Positions 54,986-62,392 of a stretch of DNA of 64,000 nucleotides are shown here, piece by piece. Made by a program: the position numbers and the translations under genes. Origin of the DNA: Schistosoma haematobium (Eukaryota > Platyhelminthes > Trematoda > Strigeidida > Schistosomatidae); the NCBI RefSeq assembly GCF_000699445.3, contig NC_067196.1, positions 84,930,364 through 84,994,363 on the forward strand, in the 5' to 3' direction. The notes under the pieces were generated by a model. The model was not told where the DNA came from. It made no database searches and worked only from the letters and a program-made list of their open reading frames with translations. How positions within the stretch are numbered: position 1 is the stretch's first letter; the number at the start of each line of letters is the position of its first letter.

Positions 54986-55780
54986 AAACTTGTTGCTAAT
55001 CATCGTTTCCTTTCTTTTCAGTTGGATCCTCGACTCACTCTAGAACCCGGGCAACAGTTTACTCTAACTTCTATTCCCACTTCTCATCCACAGGGAACAA
55101 TTATTAATCCACATCACTCAGCTGCACATTTAGTGGGTCATCAGGTCCATTTACAGTCGGGACAGGCAACACATATTGCTTTTGCAACTAATATACCAAC
55201 TCATGGCCATCAGGCTTCACAACTGTTAACCTCTGGTTCAACTATATTTCCTAATACAGCACCCAATCAGGCAGCAATTCACAGTGGTCATTCTTCTGCA
55301 ACAGTTATTTTTCCTCCTCCTGTTTCTGTCCCTCACTCCAGTTTATCTAGTCAACAACAATCGGTACTTCAATCGTCTACGGAGGTTACAGCTCCTTCTC
55401 AGTTGTTACATTATCATAGGCCAATTAACACTACAGGTGTTTTACCAGGTCGTCCTTCATCTACACCTACTCAACAGCAAACAGCAATGCTTGTACCTAT
55501 AGTACATACACCACCGGTTAATGTAACATCCAGTCTACCAAACTCAACATCTAATACAAATGAGTCAGTTAACTCAACTCCTCTAACAACAACATGGCCT
55601 GTTAGTGGTACGTTTTTAACATTCGCTTCCTCACATCTCTGTCCTGTTGCTTCGTCCACTGTTATGGAAGATCATACAGATTCATGTGCCCTTACCAATT
55701 CTCGTCCTTCTTCTGTTCTGTCAAACTCCTCTTCTCTGGGTGCTATCACTGCTGTCTCAGTACCAGAAACAAGTTTATAG
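26329..55780 (+). CDS. Six-finger C2H2 zinc-finger protein gene, ten exons
   Basis: Exons: 26329-26397, 26439-26548, 26584-26707, 31761-31836, 42287-42696, 43835-44312, 49400-49637, 50101-50585, 53958-54292, 55022-55780. All introns are GT-AG and every phase matches; the sum is 3084 nt, 1027 residues plus TAG. The ATG at 26329 is preceded by an in-frame TAG at 26311. Six tandem C2H2 fingers occupy about residues 371-534, joined by TGEKP/TGERP-type linkers (SGDRP before finger 6). The flanks are Ser/Thr/Ala-rich and probably disordered, with Gln/His in the last exon. Family knowledge says such arrays bind DNA in the nucleus; the target is unknown. I do not recognise an ortholog. Exons 1-4 are joined by phase and position only, so that part is less sure than exons 5-10; small exons could be missing. 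Confidence 0.8.
26398..26438 (+). promoter_or_regulatory. 41-nt intron with consensus branch point
   Basis: The intron carries TACTAAC near 26417-26423, a perfect branch-point consensus, and a TTTTGTTAG acceptor. This supports true splicing of so short an intron. Confidence 0.75.
26439..26548 (+). CDS. Zinc-finger gene exon 2
   Basis: 110 nt, phases 0 to 2, reading [20 protein letters not shown] and on to DTVAS. Donor GTAACT; the following intron is only 35 nt (26549-26583). Confidence 0.75.
26584..26707 (+). CDS. Zinc-finger gene exon 3
   Basis: 124 nt completing the split Arg codon, then [17 protein letters not shown] ... TSDSDQ; ends in phase 0 at donor GTTGGT. Confidence 0.7.
26708..28449 (+). 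other. Intron 3, first part, no feature recognised
   Basis: Intron 3 spans 26708-31760. This part is AT-rich; a tRNA-like B-box phrase near 27895 is not a complete tRNA. Confidence 0.35.
28450..28648 (-). mobile_element. H2 SINE, nearly complete, in intron 3
   Basis: Minus-strand copy with leader end (CACCGTTGGATGCCGG), tRNA-like head (A-box-like CTCAGTGGTTTAATGG, B-box-like TTGGTTCGAACC), hammerhead and most of the tail. The head is the clearest of the H2 copies. Confidence 0.8.
28506..28551 (-). ncRNA. Hammerhead motif of H2 SINE, perfect stem I
   Basis: Stem I GCACTG/CAGTGC is fully paired, boxes CTGAGGA and GAAA are intact, and the triplet is ATC. Stem II has a C opposite A, and stem III has a C opposite A from a CpG-type change. 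Reduced activity is likely. Confidence 0.6.
28649..30059 (+). other. Intron 3, middle part, no feature recognised
   Basis: AT-rich; no exon in phase and no known repeat seen. Confidence 0.3.
30060..30522 (-). repeat. Repeat family C, copy 2, cut by a solo LTR
   Basis: Reverse complement of most of 4430-4978, starting with TTTATTTATTTG. Its similarity to copy 1 stops where the solo LTR begins at 30523. Confidence 0.7.
30523..30836 (-). repeat. Solo LTR, family E, copy 2
   Basis: 314 bp, plus-strand ends TGTTATATTTC and CCTCTAACA, flanked exactly by GAACC (30518-30522 and 30837-30841). Shorter than copy 1 through small internal deletions. It sits inside or at the edge of repeat C in intron 3. 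Confidence 0.9.
30842..31760 (+). other. Intron 3, last part
   Basis: AT-rich. Near 31163-31225 a piece of repeat C (TTTATTTATTTATTTG followed by ACATAAATATTGGTAC) is visible. Ends with acceptor TGCTATGCTAG. Confidence 0.4.
31761..31836 (+). CDS. Zinc-finger gene exon 4
   Basis: 76 nt, phase 0 to 1, reading [15 protein letters not shown] then [10 protein letters not shown]. Donor GTTGGT as in exon 3. The leftover G joins CG of exon 5 to give Ala. Support is phase, open frame and splice sites only. Confidence 0.6.
31837..32033 (+). other. Intron 4, start
   Basis: Intron 4 spans 31837-42286 (10.4 kb) and is mostly LINE and SINE sequence listed separately. Confidence 0.6.
32044..32303 (-). mobile_element. 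LINE family B, short 3' UTR insertion
   Basis: 260 bp of the second 3' UTR type (GTACGTACGTAC box), CAGTCAGT end at the left. Exact 10-bp target duplication CTGTTATTTT at 32034-32043 and 32304-32313. Confidence 0.9.
32340..32660. repeat. Possible tRNA-like SINE remnants
   Basis: GCGGTAGCTTAGTGGTTAAAAC near 32545 (interrupted form of an A box) and GGTTCTAAGTTCAACC near 32385 recall pol III box sequences. Similar phrases occur near 36300 and 59365. No complete unit could be delimited. Confidence 0.3.
32661..33681 (+). other. Intron 4, no feature recognised
   Basis: AT-rich; nothing recognised. Confidence 0.3.
33682..33822 (-). mobile_element. Sm-alpha SINE, tail half (minus part of a twin-primed copy)
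   Basis: Runs from the CACTTGGTATTGTTTGC end to AAGCAAAGATGG, the 3' half of Sm-alpha in minus orientation. It meets the forward head half at 33823. Confidence 0.8.
33823..33966 (+). mobile_element. Sm-alpha SINE, head half, with ribozyme core missing
   Basis: tRNA-like head GGACTCAGTAGCTAAGTGG with B-box GGTTCGAGTCCC (33881-33892), the spacer GAACATCAACTCTGAGATG, then ATCCAGCTGGAT (33925-33936), where stem I strands are fused and the hammerhead core is absent. It ends at CATCTTTGCTTATAG, the same point where the minus half begins. Confidence 0.85.
33990..36224 (-). pseudogene. LINE family B, 3'-less copy with intact 5' end
   Basis: Minus strand, 5' UTR (35880-36224) then endonuclease ([30 protein letters not shown]), linker, and RT pieces ([37 protein letters not shown] for YADDIV). 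The C-terminal domain and 3' UTR are gone; the copy stops next to the Sm-alpha element. Part of the RT (the GFRPRRG region seen at 46800) is deleted. 34440-35060 is nearly identical to 46890-47500. Confidence 0.8.
36225..36556 (+). other. Intron 4, unassigned
   Basis: No gene. A B-box-like phrase CATGTTCAAACCCTGG lies near 36296. Confidence 0.3.
36557..36718 (-). mobile_element. H2 SINE, decayed
   Basis: Minus-strand copy from the tail to the tRNA-like head. The hammerhead is broken in both boxes (CGGAAGA for CTGAGGA, and CAAA for GAAA). Leader missing. Confidence 0.7.
36719..37692 (+). other. Intron 4, no feature recognised
   Basis: Two incidental plus-strand open frames (36647-37106 region) show no domain and lack splice-phase support. 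Confidence 0.35.
37693..37706. repeat. Target-site duplication of the RTE-like copy
   Basis: AAATATAGGTTTAC, identical to 40125-40138 at the other end. Confidence 0.9.
37707..40124 (-). pseudogene. RTE-like LINE (family A) with both ends but no RT core
   Basis: Minus strand, from 5' end AACTCCGCC at 40124 to the TAAGTAA 3' end at 37707. An exact 14-bp duplication AAATATAGGTTTAC flanks it (37693-37706, 40125-40138). Coding order: APE endonuclease (39040-39708; GDRNAKVG for GDFNAKVG, SDHHLV), linker (38527-38952, Lys/Glu-rich), then a jump near 38430 directly into the C-terminal domain (37720-38448; [46 protein letters not shown]). The whole RT catalytic core, with its DD motif, is missing. 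Endonuclease reading also needs frame changes upstream. A non-autonomous copy by deletion. Confidence 0.9.
40401..41536 (-). pseudogene. LINE family B, 5'-truncated copy
   Basis: Minus strand: 3' UTR with GTACGTACGTAC box, C-terminal domain ([35 protein letters not shown]), and RT pieces to [11 protein letters not shown]. Target duplication GTAGAGTATCTAT/GTAGAGCATCTAT (40388-40400, 41537-41549; one mismatch). It is nearly identical to 45571-46390 but has lost about 70 bp near 41216. Confidence 0.85.
41550..42286 (+). other. End of intron 4
   Basis: T-rich sequence without repeat; ends with acceptor TTATTCTTAG at 42286. Confidence 0.5.
42287..42696 (+). CDS. Zinc-finger gene exon 5
   Basis: 410 nt, phase 1 to 0. 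Ser/Thr/Asn-rich ([17 protein letters not shown] ... [10 protein letters not shown]), no domain; donor GTGAGT. Confidence 0.85.
42750..43316. repeat. Composite repeat in intron 5, duplicate of 52806-53366
   Basis: About 560 bp almost identical to 52806-53366. It contains a repeat arm (TGAATCGGTCTCCTAAGCTC), an embedded LINE B 3' UTR piece (42903-43085, CAGTCAGTCAGTCAGT end) and a further unassigned part. Both copies share the same inner junctions. Confidence 0.85.
43317..43834 (+). other. End of intron 5
   Basis: AT-rich; an open frame on the minus strand (43231-43509) shows no domain. GTGAGATCTGAATGTCC near 43590 may be an old H2-like remnant, not certain. Acceptor TTCTATCTAG. Confidence 0.4.
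43835..44312 (+). CDS. Zinc-finger gene exon 6 (fingers 1 and 2)
   Basis: 478 nt, phase 0 to 1. After a Ser/Thr-rich stretch come finger 1 ([10 protein letters not shown]...H RRIH) and finger 2 ([10 protein letters not shown]...HKRIH) with linker TGEKP. The exon ends inside the next TG linker, at donor GTTAGT. Confidence 0.95.
44365..49118 (-). pseudogene. Full-length LINE family B copy in intron 6, with nested insertion
   Basis: Minus strand. Exact 11-bp duplication TTTTGTGGAGT at 44354-44364 and 49119-49129. From the 5' end: 5' UTR (about 48745-49118), APE endonuclease (47700-48740; [30 protein letters not shown], with a GD.N region near 47940), linker, RT ([13 protein letters not shown], a stop inside the AAFDS motif, YADDIVLF at about 45415) and C-terminal domain ([34 protein letters not shown]). 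The 3' end is CAGT repeats. Several stops and frameshifts make it dead. The clade (RTE- or CR1-like) is not decided. Without the nested copy it is about 3.7 kb. Confidence 0.9.
45557..46579 (-). mobile_element. LINE family B copy nested in the larger copy
   Basis: 5'-truncated copy of the second 3' UTR type, with six CAGT repeats at its 3' end. Target duplication GGTCACCACT at 45547-45556 and 46580-46589. The host sequence joins up exactly when this insertion and one duplicate are removed. Confidence 0.9.
49130..49321 (+). other. End of intron 6, before microsatellite
   Basis: AT-rich, no feature. Confidence 0.4.
49322..49377. repeat. (TA)n microsatellite 22 nt before exon 7
   Basis: About 56 bp of TA repeats ending 22 nt upstream of exon 7. 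The remaining acceptor region TTTTTGATTTGAAATCCAG has a weak polypyrimidine tract. Confidence 0.95.
49400..49637 (+). CDS. Zinc-finger gene exon 7 (fingers 3, 4 and most of 5)
   Basis: 238 nt, phase 1 to 2. Finger 3 [12 protein letters not shown]...HVKRH, finger 4 [10 protein letters not shown]...HMRVH, finger 5 [12 protein letters not shown]...HL, split by the intron. Linkers TGERP. Less AT-rich than the other exons. Confidence 0.95.
49638..50100 (+). other. Intron 7
   Basis: 463 nt, GTGAGT donor and TTAATTTTTAG acceptor; no repeat seen. Confidence 0.8.
50101..50585 (+). CDS. Zinc-finger gene exon 8 (end of finger 5, finger 6)
   Basis: 485 nt, phase 2 to 1. RVH closes finger 5, then finger 6 [20 protein letters not shown] with KQVH. 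The rest is Ser/Ala/Pro-rich ([25 protein letters not shown]). Donor GTAATT. Confidence 0.95.
50586..51189 (+). other. Start of intron 8
   Basis: No gene. Part after about 51140 already belongs to the left arm of an inverted repeat pair. Confidence 0.4.
51190..51545 (-). repeat. Left arm of an inverted repeat pair
   Basis: Reverse complement of 52672-52870 over the boxes GACATTTGTCATGATAATA and TGAATCGGTCTCCTAAGCTC, with about 135 bp extra inside. A further related arm is at 42750-42870. Confidence 0.7.
51662..52640 (+). pseudogene. CR1-like LINE, 3' half
   Basis: The plus strand reads [15 protein letters not shown] (the RT YADD motif), [33 protein letters not shown] and, after a frameshift near 52210, the end of the RT domain to LINNLHR. 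The 3' end is TTGAATAAAGCCATTAATTA with ATTA repeats. 5'-truncated, frameshifted. Confidence 0.8.
52672..52870 (+). repeat. Right arm of the inverted repeat pair
   Basis: Matches 51190-51545 in reverse complement; continues into the composite repeat at 52806. Confidence 0.7.
52806..53366. repeat. Composite repeat in intron 8, duplicate of 42750-43316
   Basis: Almost identical to the intron 5 copy, including the embedded LINE B 3' UTR piece (52951-53133). Confidence 0.85.
53487..53747 (+). mobile_element. Sm-alpha SINE, unrearranged but decayed
   Basis: Head, hammerhead zone (53588-53637) and tail are in normal order. The hammerhead box reads TTGACGA with a degraded stem I; GAAA and triplet ATC remain. 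The tail ends near CAGACTGATCAATTGCG. Confidence 0.75.
53958..54292 (+). CDS. Zinc-finger gene exon 9
   Basis: 335 nt, phase 1 to 0. [15 protein letters not shown] ... GGDTVYLEP, Ser/Thr/Ala-rich without domain. The G of exon 8 plus GT gives Gly. Donor GTGAGT. Confidence 0.9.
54293..55021 (+). other. Intron 9
   Basis: 729 nt, no transposon seen; contains the (TA)n tract at 54928-54982 and ends with TTTCTTTTCAG. Confidence 0.8.
54928..54982. repeat. (TA)n microsatellite 39 nt before exon 10
   Basis: About 55 bp of TA repeats, ending 39 nt upstream of the exon 10 acceptor. Confidence 0.95.
55022..55780 (+). CDS. Zinc-finger gene exon 10 (terminal)
   Basis: 252 codons and [20 protein letters not shown], then a Gln/His/Ser/Thr-rich tail ([31 protein letters not shown]). 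No domain; could be an activation-type region by composition, which is inference. Confidence 0.9.
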   Translation: MDPRLTLEPGQQFTLTSIPTSHPQGTIINPHHSAAHLVGHQVHLQSGQATHIAFATNIPTHGHQASQLLTSGSTIFPNTAPNQAAIHSGHSSATVIFPPPVSVPHSSLSSQQQSVLQSSTEVTAPSQLLHYHRPINTTGVLPGRPSSTPTQQQTAMLVPIVHTPPVNVTSSLPNSTSNTNESVNSTPLTTTWPVSGTFLTFASSHLCPVASSTVMEDHTDSCALTNSRPSSVLSNSSSLGAITAVSVPETSL

Positions 55781-57544
55781 TTATTATTTTTTTGTTTCTC
55801 ATTCCGTTTAATGACATTATTTACGTGTTCTTAATCCAGTTCTTTGTGTTATGTATGTTTATTCACATTAAAATTAATTGTGTTATCCGACTTTAATACT
55901 TTTATACCATTCTTATAAAGTAAATAACAGCAGTAGAGGTACTTTCTATTGAACAGCATGTCTACTGGTGACCTCCCTTCTTGTACTTACTACTATTTAT
56001 TATTTCATACTCGTCTTTTTTTTCAACGATAACTTGATATTTGATTTCGGTATTTTCATCATCATGGTATGTGTGAGTGTACAAATTAGTTTTGTTACGT
56101 CGTGTATGTGTGTGTTCAATGTTTAGTCATTGTTATTTGCTTTTATATTTTCCTAATTAGCTAGTCTGATGTAATATCAAATTCTTCTTCTTACTATATC
56201 TATTTGAATAAAAGAGCAAACATTTTATAGTTACTAGCTGTGTTGACTTTATTTTACACCTTCTACTTTGTTGTCATGACCATTTTTTTCGTAAATAGGA
56301 AACAAAACAAAACTCAATGAAACATTTACTAATGTGACCGTCAAATTCATCTTTATTACACCAACACTACATGCGTTCTTATCACTCAATGATTAGTATT
56401 GTCGTTCTGAGTAGTATGATTTTAATTACTAATTGTTTCTTTTCTGGTTGTTGTTGTTGTTGTTGCTGATGATGGTGTGTGCATATATGCTCACATATAA
56501 GCGTTTCTCTGTTTACATGTTTATGTATACATCATATAAACTAAATTCAACCTTGATGAATGTAGATAAAAGGAAACATTTTGCTTTTCCCCCCTACATT
56601 ATTTCATCGTTAATCCATATTGTGTATTATATAAAAATAAACTAATATACTTTTTTTTTCTCATTTTATTTCATTAATTTAAAAGAAAATTTCGTTTGTT
56701 TGTTTTTTTTCTTTATTTTTCATGTGTTTATTTTGGTTTGGTTTGGTTTGGTTTTTCTTTCACAATTTTCTTATTTCGCCGTACAATTGACATTTCAATA
56801 AGTGTTATTTTCTTTTCCCATTTCTTTCTTTTCTACTTTTCTTTTACACTTTATCACCTTTTTTTTTCTCTCTCTCGCTTTCTCTCTCTATATCGCATAA
56901 CTTTTGTAATCTGCACTAACCATAAATATATACAAATTTGCACATACATGTGTGTACACACAGTGGCTTTGTTGTTATGCCCTCTGAACACACATGTTTA
57001 TGTACAGATTGGTTTTTTCTCTCTGGTTTTGTTAATTTATTTTTCATTTAAATAATTTAATTCATTCTATTAATATGAAGAAATACAACTTTGACCTCTA
57101 CTCCTAAAATATTATTATTACTGATATTATAATTATTATCATAACATTACTATTATTATCATCATCATCAATGTTAGTAACAACCAACTCGACCATCTTC
57201 ATTGAGTACATTTATACAATAACAGTAATAATGATAACAACATTAATCCAAACAAATGAAGAATCTAACGAATGTTATTTTATATATCTTTTTTTTTCCC
57301 TACTGTTGATATATGTCTGTCCTTTGAGTGTATATGTGTAGGTTTACCTACCTACTAATACTACCAGTAATTACTCTGTGTATTAATTAATTAATTATTT
57401 GTATTTAATTTCCTTAATATATTGTAATGAGAAATGTGAATTATGTTGAAACATATATTGATGTTCCGTGTACTGACAATCATCATGACTTGAAATCAGA
57501 GTAAAAGTAGTATTTAAAAAAAAACCTACTTTAGCTGATCTAGT
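55781..57544 (+). other. 3' UTR of the zinc-finger gene and T-rich intergenic sequence
   Basis: Very T-rich. Contains four GGTTT repeats near 56733-56755 and hydrophobic incidental frames (56433-57055) without domain or homology. Confidence 0.5.
56207..56212 (+). terminator. Polyadenylation signal AATAAA
   Basis: First good AATAAA after the TAG at 55780 (427 nt downstream). Confidence 0.5.
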
Positions 57545-58310
57545 GCAATACATGTCCAAGGTTATAGCCAACTGTCATCTGAATTGATAATTTCAAGTAG
57601 TGTTCGTCATGGTTGTTAGCCTTCTCTAGTTTTATTTAACTTTTTCATGGACATGCTTTTAGATATAACACCCACCGTTTGATATTTCAAATATTGTTCT
57701 ATCAGCAGATTCGCATGTTGACTTGGAATACATAGACGATATAGTTCTGTTTAGTGAAGACTCTGACATAATCCAGTCTTCAAACCACAATAAGAAACAA
57801 TGCAAGCATGTTTAGAATGTGATGCTAGAGGACCAGTTTAGTACACAGCAGTTCTCTCCATCCTACTTTATGGATGTGAGACGTGGCCATTAAGAATAAA
57901 GGATATTCGTAGGTTACTACTAGTCGATTATGTGTCTTCGAAACATTACTCGTGTATACTGGAACCTTCAAGTAAGCAATGACTGGGTTAGGAATATGGT
58001 ACTAGGTAAAAATGGCAAATCAATTGATGAGGTGGTAGATCTTCGTCAACTGAGGTGGTTGGGGTATGTGTTGTGTACACCTAATCACCACCTACCTCGA
58101 TGGGCGATGCTTTTATGTGTGGATTTAGATCGTAAGAAAGCTAGCAGCAGCCTAAATAAAACATGGCATCAGTCCACAAAATTATTGACAATTGAACTGA
58201 GCTATGTTAATAGGTACAGATTACCTGGTTGGGTCCACGTGATTACCGTGACCGGTGATTAGAGACTGGATGACAACTGAAAACCGTTTTCAATGGTGCA
58301 GGTGCATCAA
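57545..58310 (+). pseudogene. LINE family B, 3' part, plus strand
   Basis: Decayed RT and C-terminal domain: SSSVRHGC for the RQGC motif, YIDDIVLF for YADDIVLF, then CLRNITRVYWNLQVSNDW, DEVVDLRQLRWLGYVL. Stops and frameshifts throughout. It ends near 58310. Confidence 0.75.
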
Positions 58311-58469
58311 TTTTTTGTCTTCTTCCAAATCCTGAGATTCTAAGTTCCCCATACCTTTTTTCTTCTACATTTCACAAGTTTATATTTACGTTTCGAGTCT
58401 AATCTTCGATGCTTGATCTTGCCTTTTCTTGCAAAGTGGGACGGTCAGCAGTCGAAACCATTCAGTTGG

Positions 58470-59205
58470 GATTACTTCCAGTTGTTAGATCTTAGCTAAG
58501 ATTTCAGTTAACTAACTTTTAAAACTGGATCACCATCCTTATAAACCCCAGGAGTTTGTCCATCGGGCTCCGTTGCTTCCTCTCTCTTTAGATTATTTAT
58601 ATCGTTTTTAACCTCACTAAGAATTGGAGGACTTACATCAATTCGCCATTCAGGTTGCTTGTAGACAGTTAATAGATAAAGTGTGACTGAAGTTCAGTTG
58701 AACTGTGCCGTAAAGTGTTCTGCCTATCGGTTCTATCTCCTGGATTGAAAGTGAGTAGTAGTCCCATCTTTTCCCGAGGTACCTTCACTAGCTGCCAGAT
58801 TTTTAATACCTGTTTGCTTGATAAGTTTGAACAGTTGTCTACTGTCACCTATAGCTACTACCTTCTCCACCTCTTCAGCTTTCGCTACCCACTACGGAAA
58901 TCCATCGGTTAAGGTGGGGTCTGACATTTTTAGTTTCAACCTTTTCCAACCCCTCCCGTTTTGAGAAGGCAGAATCGCTACAGATGCTGGTCGTACAAGG
59001 GAAATACTGCTTCTGTCACACCACTGTATAGTCAGTAGTACGACTTCCTAGAACCTAAATTTGCTGCTTTTAGTCTTACCGTTCTTCAGCCGACCTACTT
59101 GGCGTGGTAGAATTTAAAGGAAAATGTGTTCCCGCCAATTTAGCTCAATTGTGTCATCACGACAAACGTGCCTGATTACCACATCAAGGTGGCAGCTACG
59201 ACCAG
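58470..59205 (-). pseudogene. LINE family B, 5' part, minus strand
   Basis: Matches the linker and 5' UTR of the 44365-49118 copy (TTAGCTAAGATTTCAGTTAAC box, AGAAGGCAGAATCGCT box, TTCAGCCGACCTACTTGGC box) in minus orientation. Its 5' end is near 59205. Orientation is opposite to the adjoining 3' part at 57545. Confidence 0.7.
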
Positions 59206-59904
59206 CGTTGGCGGTCTAACTAAGACCAATCTCTAGAAACTGCCTATATTAAGAATAATCATTCCCTGCAAATAAAGACCAGTTTTCGTCTCTTGTTCCA
59301 ATCTGCTCATTGAAATATAAGGTGGTGGAGAGAACTATATTGCATTTGGTCCACTTCATTCCTAACTAATTGGTAGTCTGTTCAAACCTACCTACTTTTG
59401 TTCACGCAACTGTACAATTTCACTACTCAGTACGCAACACGTATGGATATAGCCCAGCTACTATATAAAAAGGCTTTTGGATAATAATCGCTGTCAATAA
59501 TGTTTCCCACCAGATAAGAGGAAATAGTTTCAACGAAGTTGTTATTTGCACTGCACAAATTGTTATCCAAAGTAAATGAGAATTACCAATTTGTGTTTAT
59601 CGTAAACTATTGATCTCAGAAAGATTCAAATCATGTAATTATAACTAATATTTTCTCCAAATCTGCAGTTTTACAGACCTTTTTATATTTCCATTCGATT
59701 GTTTTTATTCTGATTTTATTAAGTTATCACGATTGTTTATTGAGCTTCGGGACCTGGTCTTGTATTTATAATACATATACATATATTAATTATAAGAGTA
59801 AATATTTTATTTGACCACTCCAAAATATCACCGACTTTCCTACATTTTAATATAAATATACCTTTGCAGGTGAAAATGTTTTCTATCAGTATAGGGGTTG
59901 TGGA
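59206..59904. other. Intergenic, no gene seen
   Basis: AT-rich. A B-box-like phrase CTGTTCAAACCTACC near 59370 resembles those near 32390 and 36300. Confidence 0.3.
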
Positions 59905-60033
59905 GATTTCTAAGTTTTTTGATTGAGATCACGAATCAATTGATGATAGACCACCGTTGGAAACCTGGAAGCACTGGATGGCCGTTTCTTCCTAGAATGG
60001 GACTCCTCAGCAATGCGCATCCACGATTCCTTA
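59905..60033 (-). mobile_element. H2 SINE fragment
   Basis: Minus-strand tail and hammerhead; the tRNA-like head is missing. Confidence 0.7.
59971..60016 (-). ncRNA. Hammerhead motif of H2 SINE
   Basis: CTGAGGA and GAAA intact. Stem I pairs fully with one T-G wobble (GCATTG/CAGTGC). Stem II has lost its core-proximal pair (G opposite A). Triplet ATC. Confidence 0.6.
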
Positions 60034-60799
60034 GAATGTCATTCGGTGAAAGACTTTTACGCATATACTTTCTATATTAGGTAAATAGTAATCCAAAATG
60101 AGTCTAATTATCTTTAATGTTTATTGTCTTCTACTCACTATTTTTATTAGTGTTGTCATATAGGAAGATTTGCTTTTTATTTTAAATATTTTGCACCTTT
60201 GTTTTTAACTTCAACGAGCGTATTTTCGCGTATATTTATCTGTTCTACTTTTTCGTCTACTTGTAAGTAAGCAAATTAATTGCTTCAAATTTACTTAAGC
60301 TTTTCATTGAATACTTCTTAGACAACTTTTTGTATTTATCCATCGTTAAATCCGTGTATTATGATTAAGGTCTTTCTAATTAATTATTCATTTTACAATT
60401 AATTAGATAGTTTTATTAATTATGTATGATGACATCTGGATCATATCAGTAATAATTGGATCTGCGAACACCAGGTCGTTTTGCTAGTATACCACTTGGG
60501 GATACATCAAAAATTTCATTCTAGCTTTTCTTTACCCATGAAATGTTTTGTTCTGTCTGTCGTTTAAACATGTTGTTTTGTATTTAATCATAGCAAATAT
60601 TCATTTATATGTAAGTCACAACTAAATCAAAAGAAACAACTAGGCCGTAAGTAAACTAATCAACAATAGCTTAGATTTGCACACCAGTATAGTTGCGAAT
60701 GTACAGCCAAGATTATCCACAACATCCGAAATAAGTGTGTCGTACGCCGCACTTTCAAGTCACTAAATAAAATGGTACCGTCTCTTTCTGTGACAGCGA
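60034..60799. other. Intergenic, no gene seen
   Basis: AT-rich; nothing recognised. Confidence 0.3.
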
Positions 60800-61079
60800 A
60801 CAGACCAACTTTCAGCTGAAGAGGAAATTAGGAAAAGTCTCAATGTCAGATCTTACGGAAGTCATCAAAGTGCACCACAAAGCAGGCCCCAACTTTGAAT
60901 CCTCAAGGCAAAAAAGATAGGCCAAAGTACACATTGAGGGGGATTAGAGATAGGCATCAAAAGAACGAACAGAGCTTAGGAACAAGTGAAAAGGATAACG
61001 GAGGACAGAGTTCGTTGGAGATCTTTGATCGGTGGCCTATGCCCCTACGTGGAGCAGCAAGCGTCAGTAAGTAAGTAGG
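60800..61079 (+). pseudogene. RTE-like LINE (family A), 3'-end fragment, plus strand
   Basis: Follows the family A C-terminus (AACTTTGAATCCTCAAGGCA region for TWNPQG) with many changes, and ends in GTAAGTAAGTAGG repeats. Confidence 0.75.
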
Positions 61080-62123
61080 ATTATTAGAGTATGGCTCTCA
61101 ACAAATGTTCCATCTAAAGACAACTCTTAGTGTGACTGTGTTATAATCTGGCACGTCGGCTACACTGCACTGACGTGTTCAAAGAAGATATTTACAGATT
61201 GCTCCAACTGCTTAAGATTAACCATTTATTAAAAACGACGTTCTTATATGTATCATTCACCCACTCAATGAAGGGAAAAACATGTATTAGTGCTAGAAAT
61301 GACAAACTTATTGAACACTGATGATGCTGTGTGTAACATCAGCCCAAGTGTATCACTATATCTATGATTGGTTTCAAGCAAATAGCCTTTATGTTACGTG
61401 ATAAATAAAGCTTTAACGAATAACCTAATCACAAACCAATTGATTGCTCCTATAGAATTTTCTTATTTATAAAAAAATAAAATGGTTACTTATGTAACAA
61501 CATATGTTATAAGTTATACAGTAGCACACAAAATTACACAGAAAAATGCCGATATTCTGGATCGAAAAGGCTATATAACTGTAATAGAATTTTGGGAAGC
61601 ATAGAGTTTAGATTAATGTGGAGTCAGCAGATGTACTGATTAAGATACAATTACATGGTTAGAGGTCAACCATCAAGCCACTGCTTCACAACAAATGAAA
61701 ATGAACACACTATTTTATCATATATATTTATTGTTCCAGAGAAACGCGTTCAGAACTTTGATTGGTTAACAATTTCACACACAATATGATGATATAAATA
61801 GAATGATATTTCTAATCTTTGATAGCTGATAATGGAAGGAGTCAAGTGTATGAAGCAGTAAATCAACTATTTTTATTGGTTGTCACATTTTCATTGTAAA
61901 ACATTTGTTAGTTAGTTTCGCATAATAAGGTATTGAATTATCTGTCAGTTGTAAGTAGTATTTTATTCAAAATTTGATTATTTGTCAATGCCAATACAAC
62001 TAATATGTTGAAATATAGTTTTTAGCCTATTTGTTAACATTAGTTAACGTCTGCCCATCTTGTTTTTTTTCTTTTCACTTACGCCGATTTATATCAGTCT
62101 CAAAATTGTTGCTTTATAGAATA
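61080..62123. other. Intergenic, no gene seen
   Basis: AT-rich; nothing recognised. Confidence 0.3.
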
Positions 62124-62226
62124 ATTTCACTGGTTGAAATCATGGGTCAATTGAAGCTAGACCACCATGGAAAACCTGGAAGCACTGGACGGCCGTTTCG
62201 TCTTAGTTTGGGACTTTTCAGCAGTG
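62124..62226 (-). repeat. H2 hammerhead SINE arm, left part of composite 2
   Basis: Reverse complement of the forward H2 copy at 62485-62587 with few differences, including the shared private variant TGGGTCAATTGAAG. Hammerhead box reads CTGAAAA, so it is broken. It is followed by about 35 bp of forward H2 tail (AAATTTCTAAAATCTCC...) at 62227-62262. Confidence 0.8.
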
Positions 62227-62283
62227 AAATTTCTAAAATCTCCACAAAACCCCTTCTGATAATCATCATCTGCTCACTAGTGA

Positions 62284-62392
62284 CTGACTTCAAGAGATAC
62301 TCCTGGAGTTCTAGTAAGAAGCTGTTACCAATGAAGTTCAACCAGGTCTGTTGTGAGATATCAACTCACTGAAGACAATGGTGTACGGTGGA
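62284..62392 (+). repeat. Shared module M of the H2 composite, copy 2
   Basis: Same order and sequence as 2159-2266 (TGACTTCAAGAGATACTCC to GACAATGGTG) with scattered differences. Confidence 0.8.

Noticed and set aside
56433..57055. Hydrophobic open frames resembling small membrane proteins
   Set aside because: They come from T-rich sequence downstream of the zinc-finger gene; no homology, no splice or start context.
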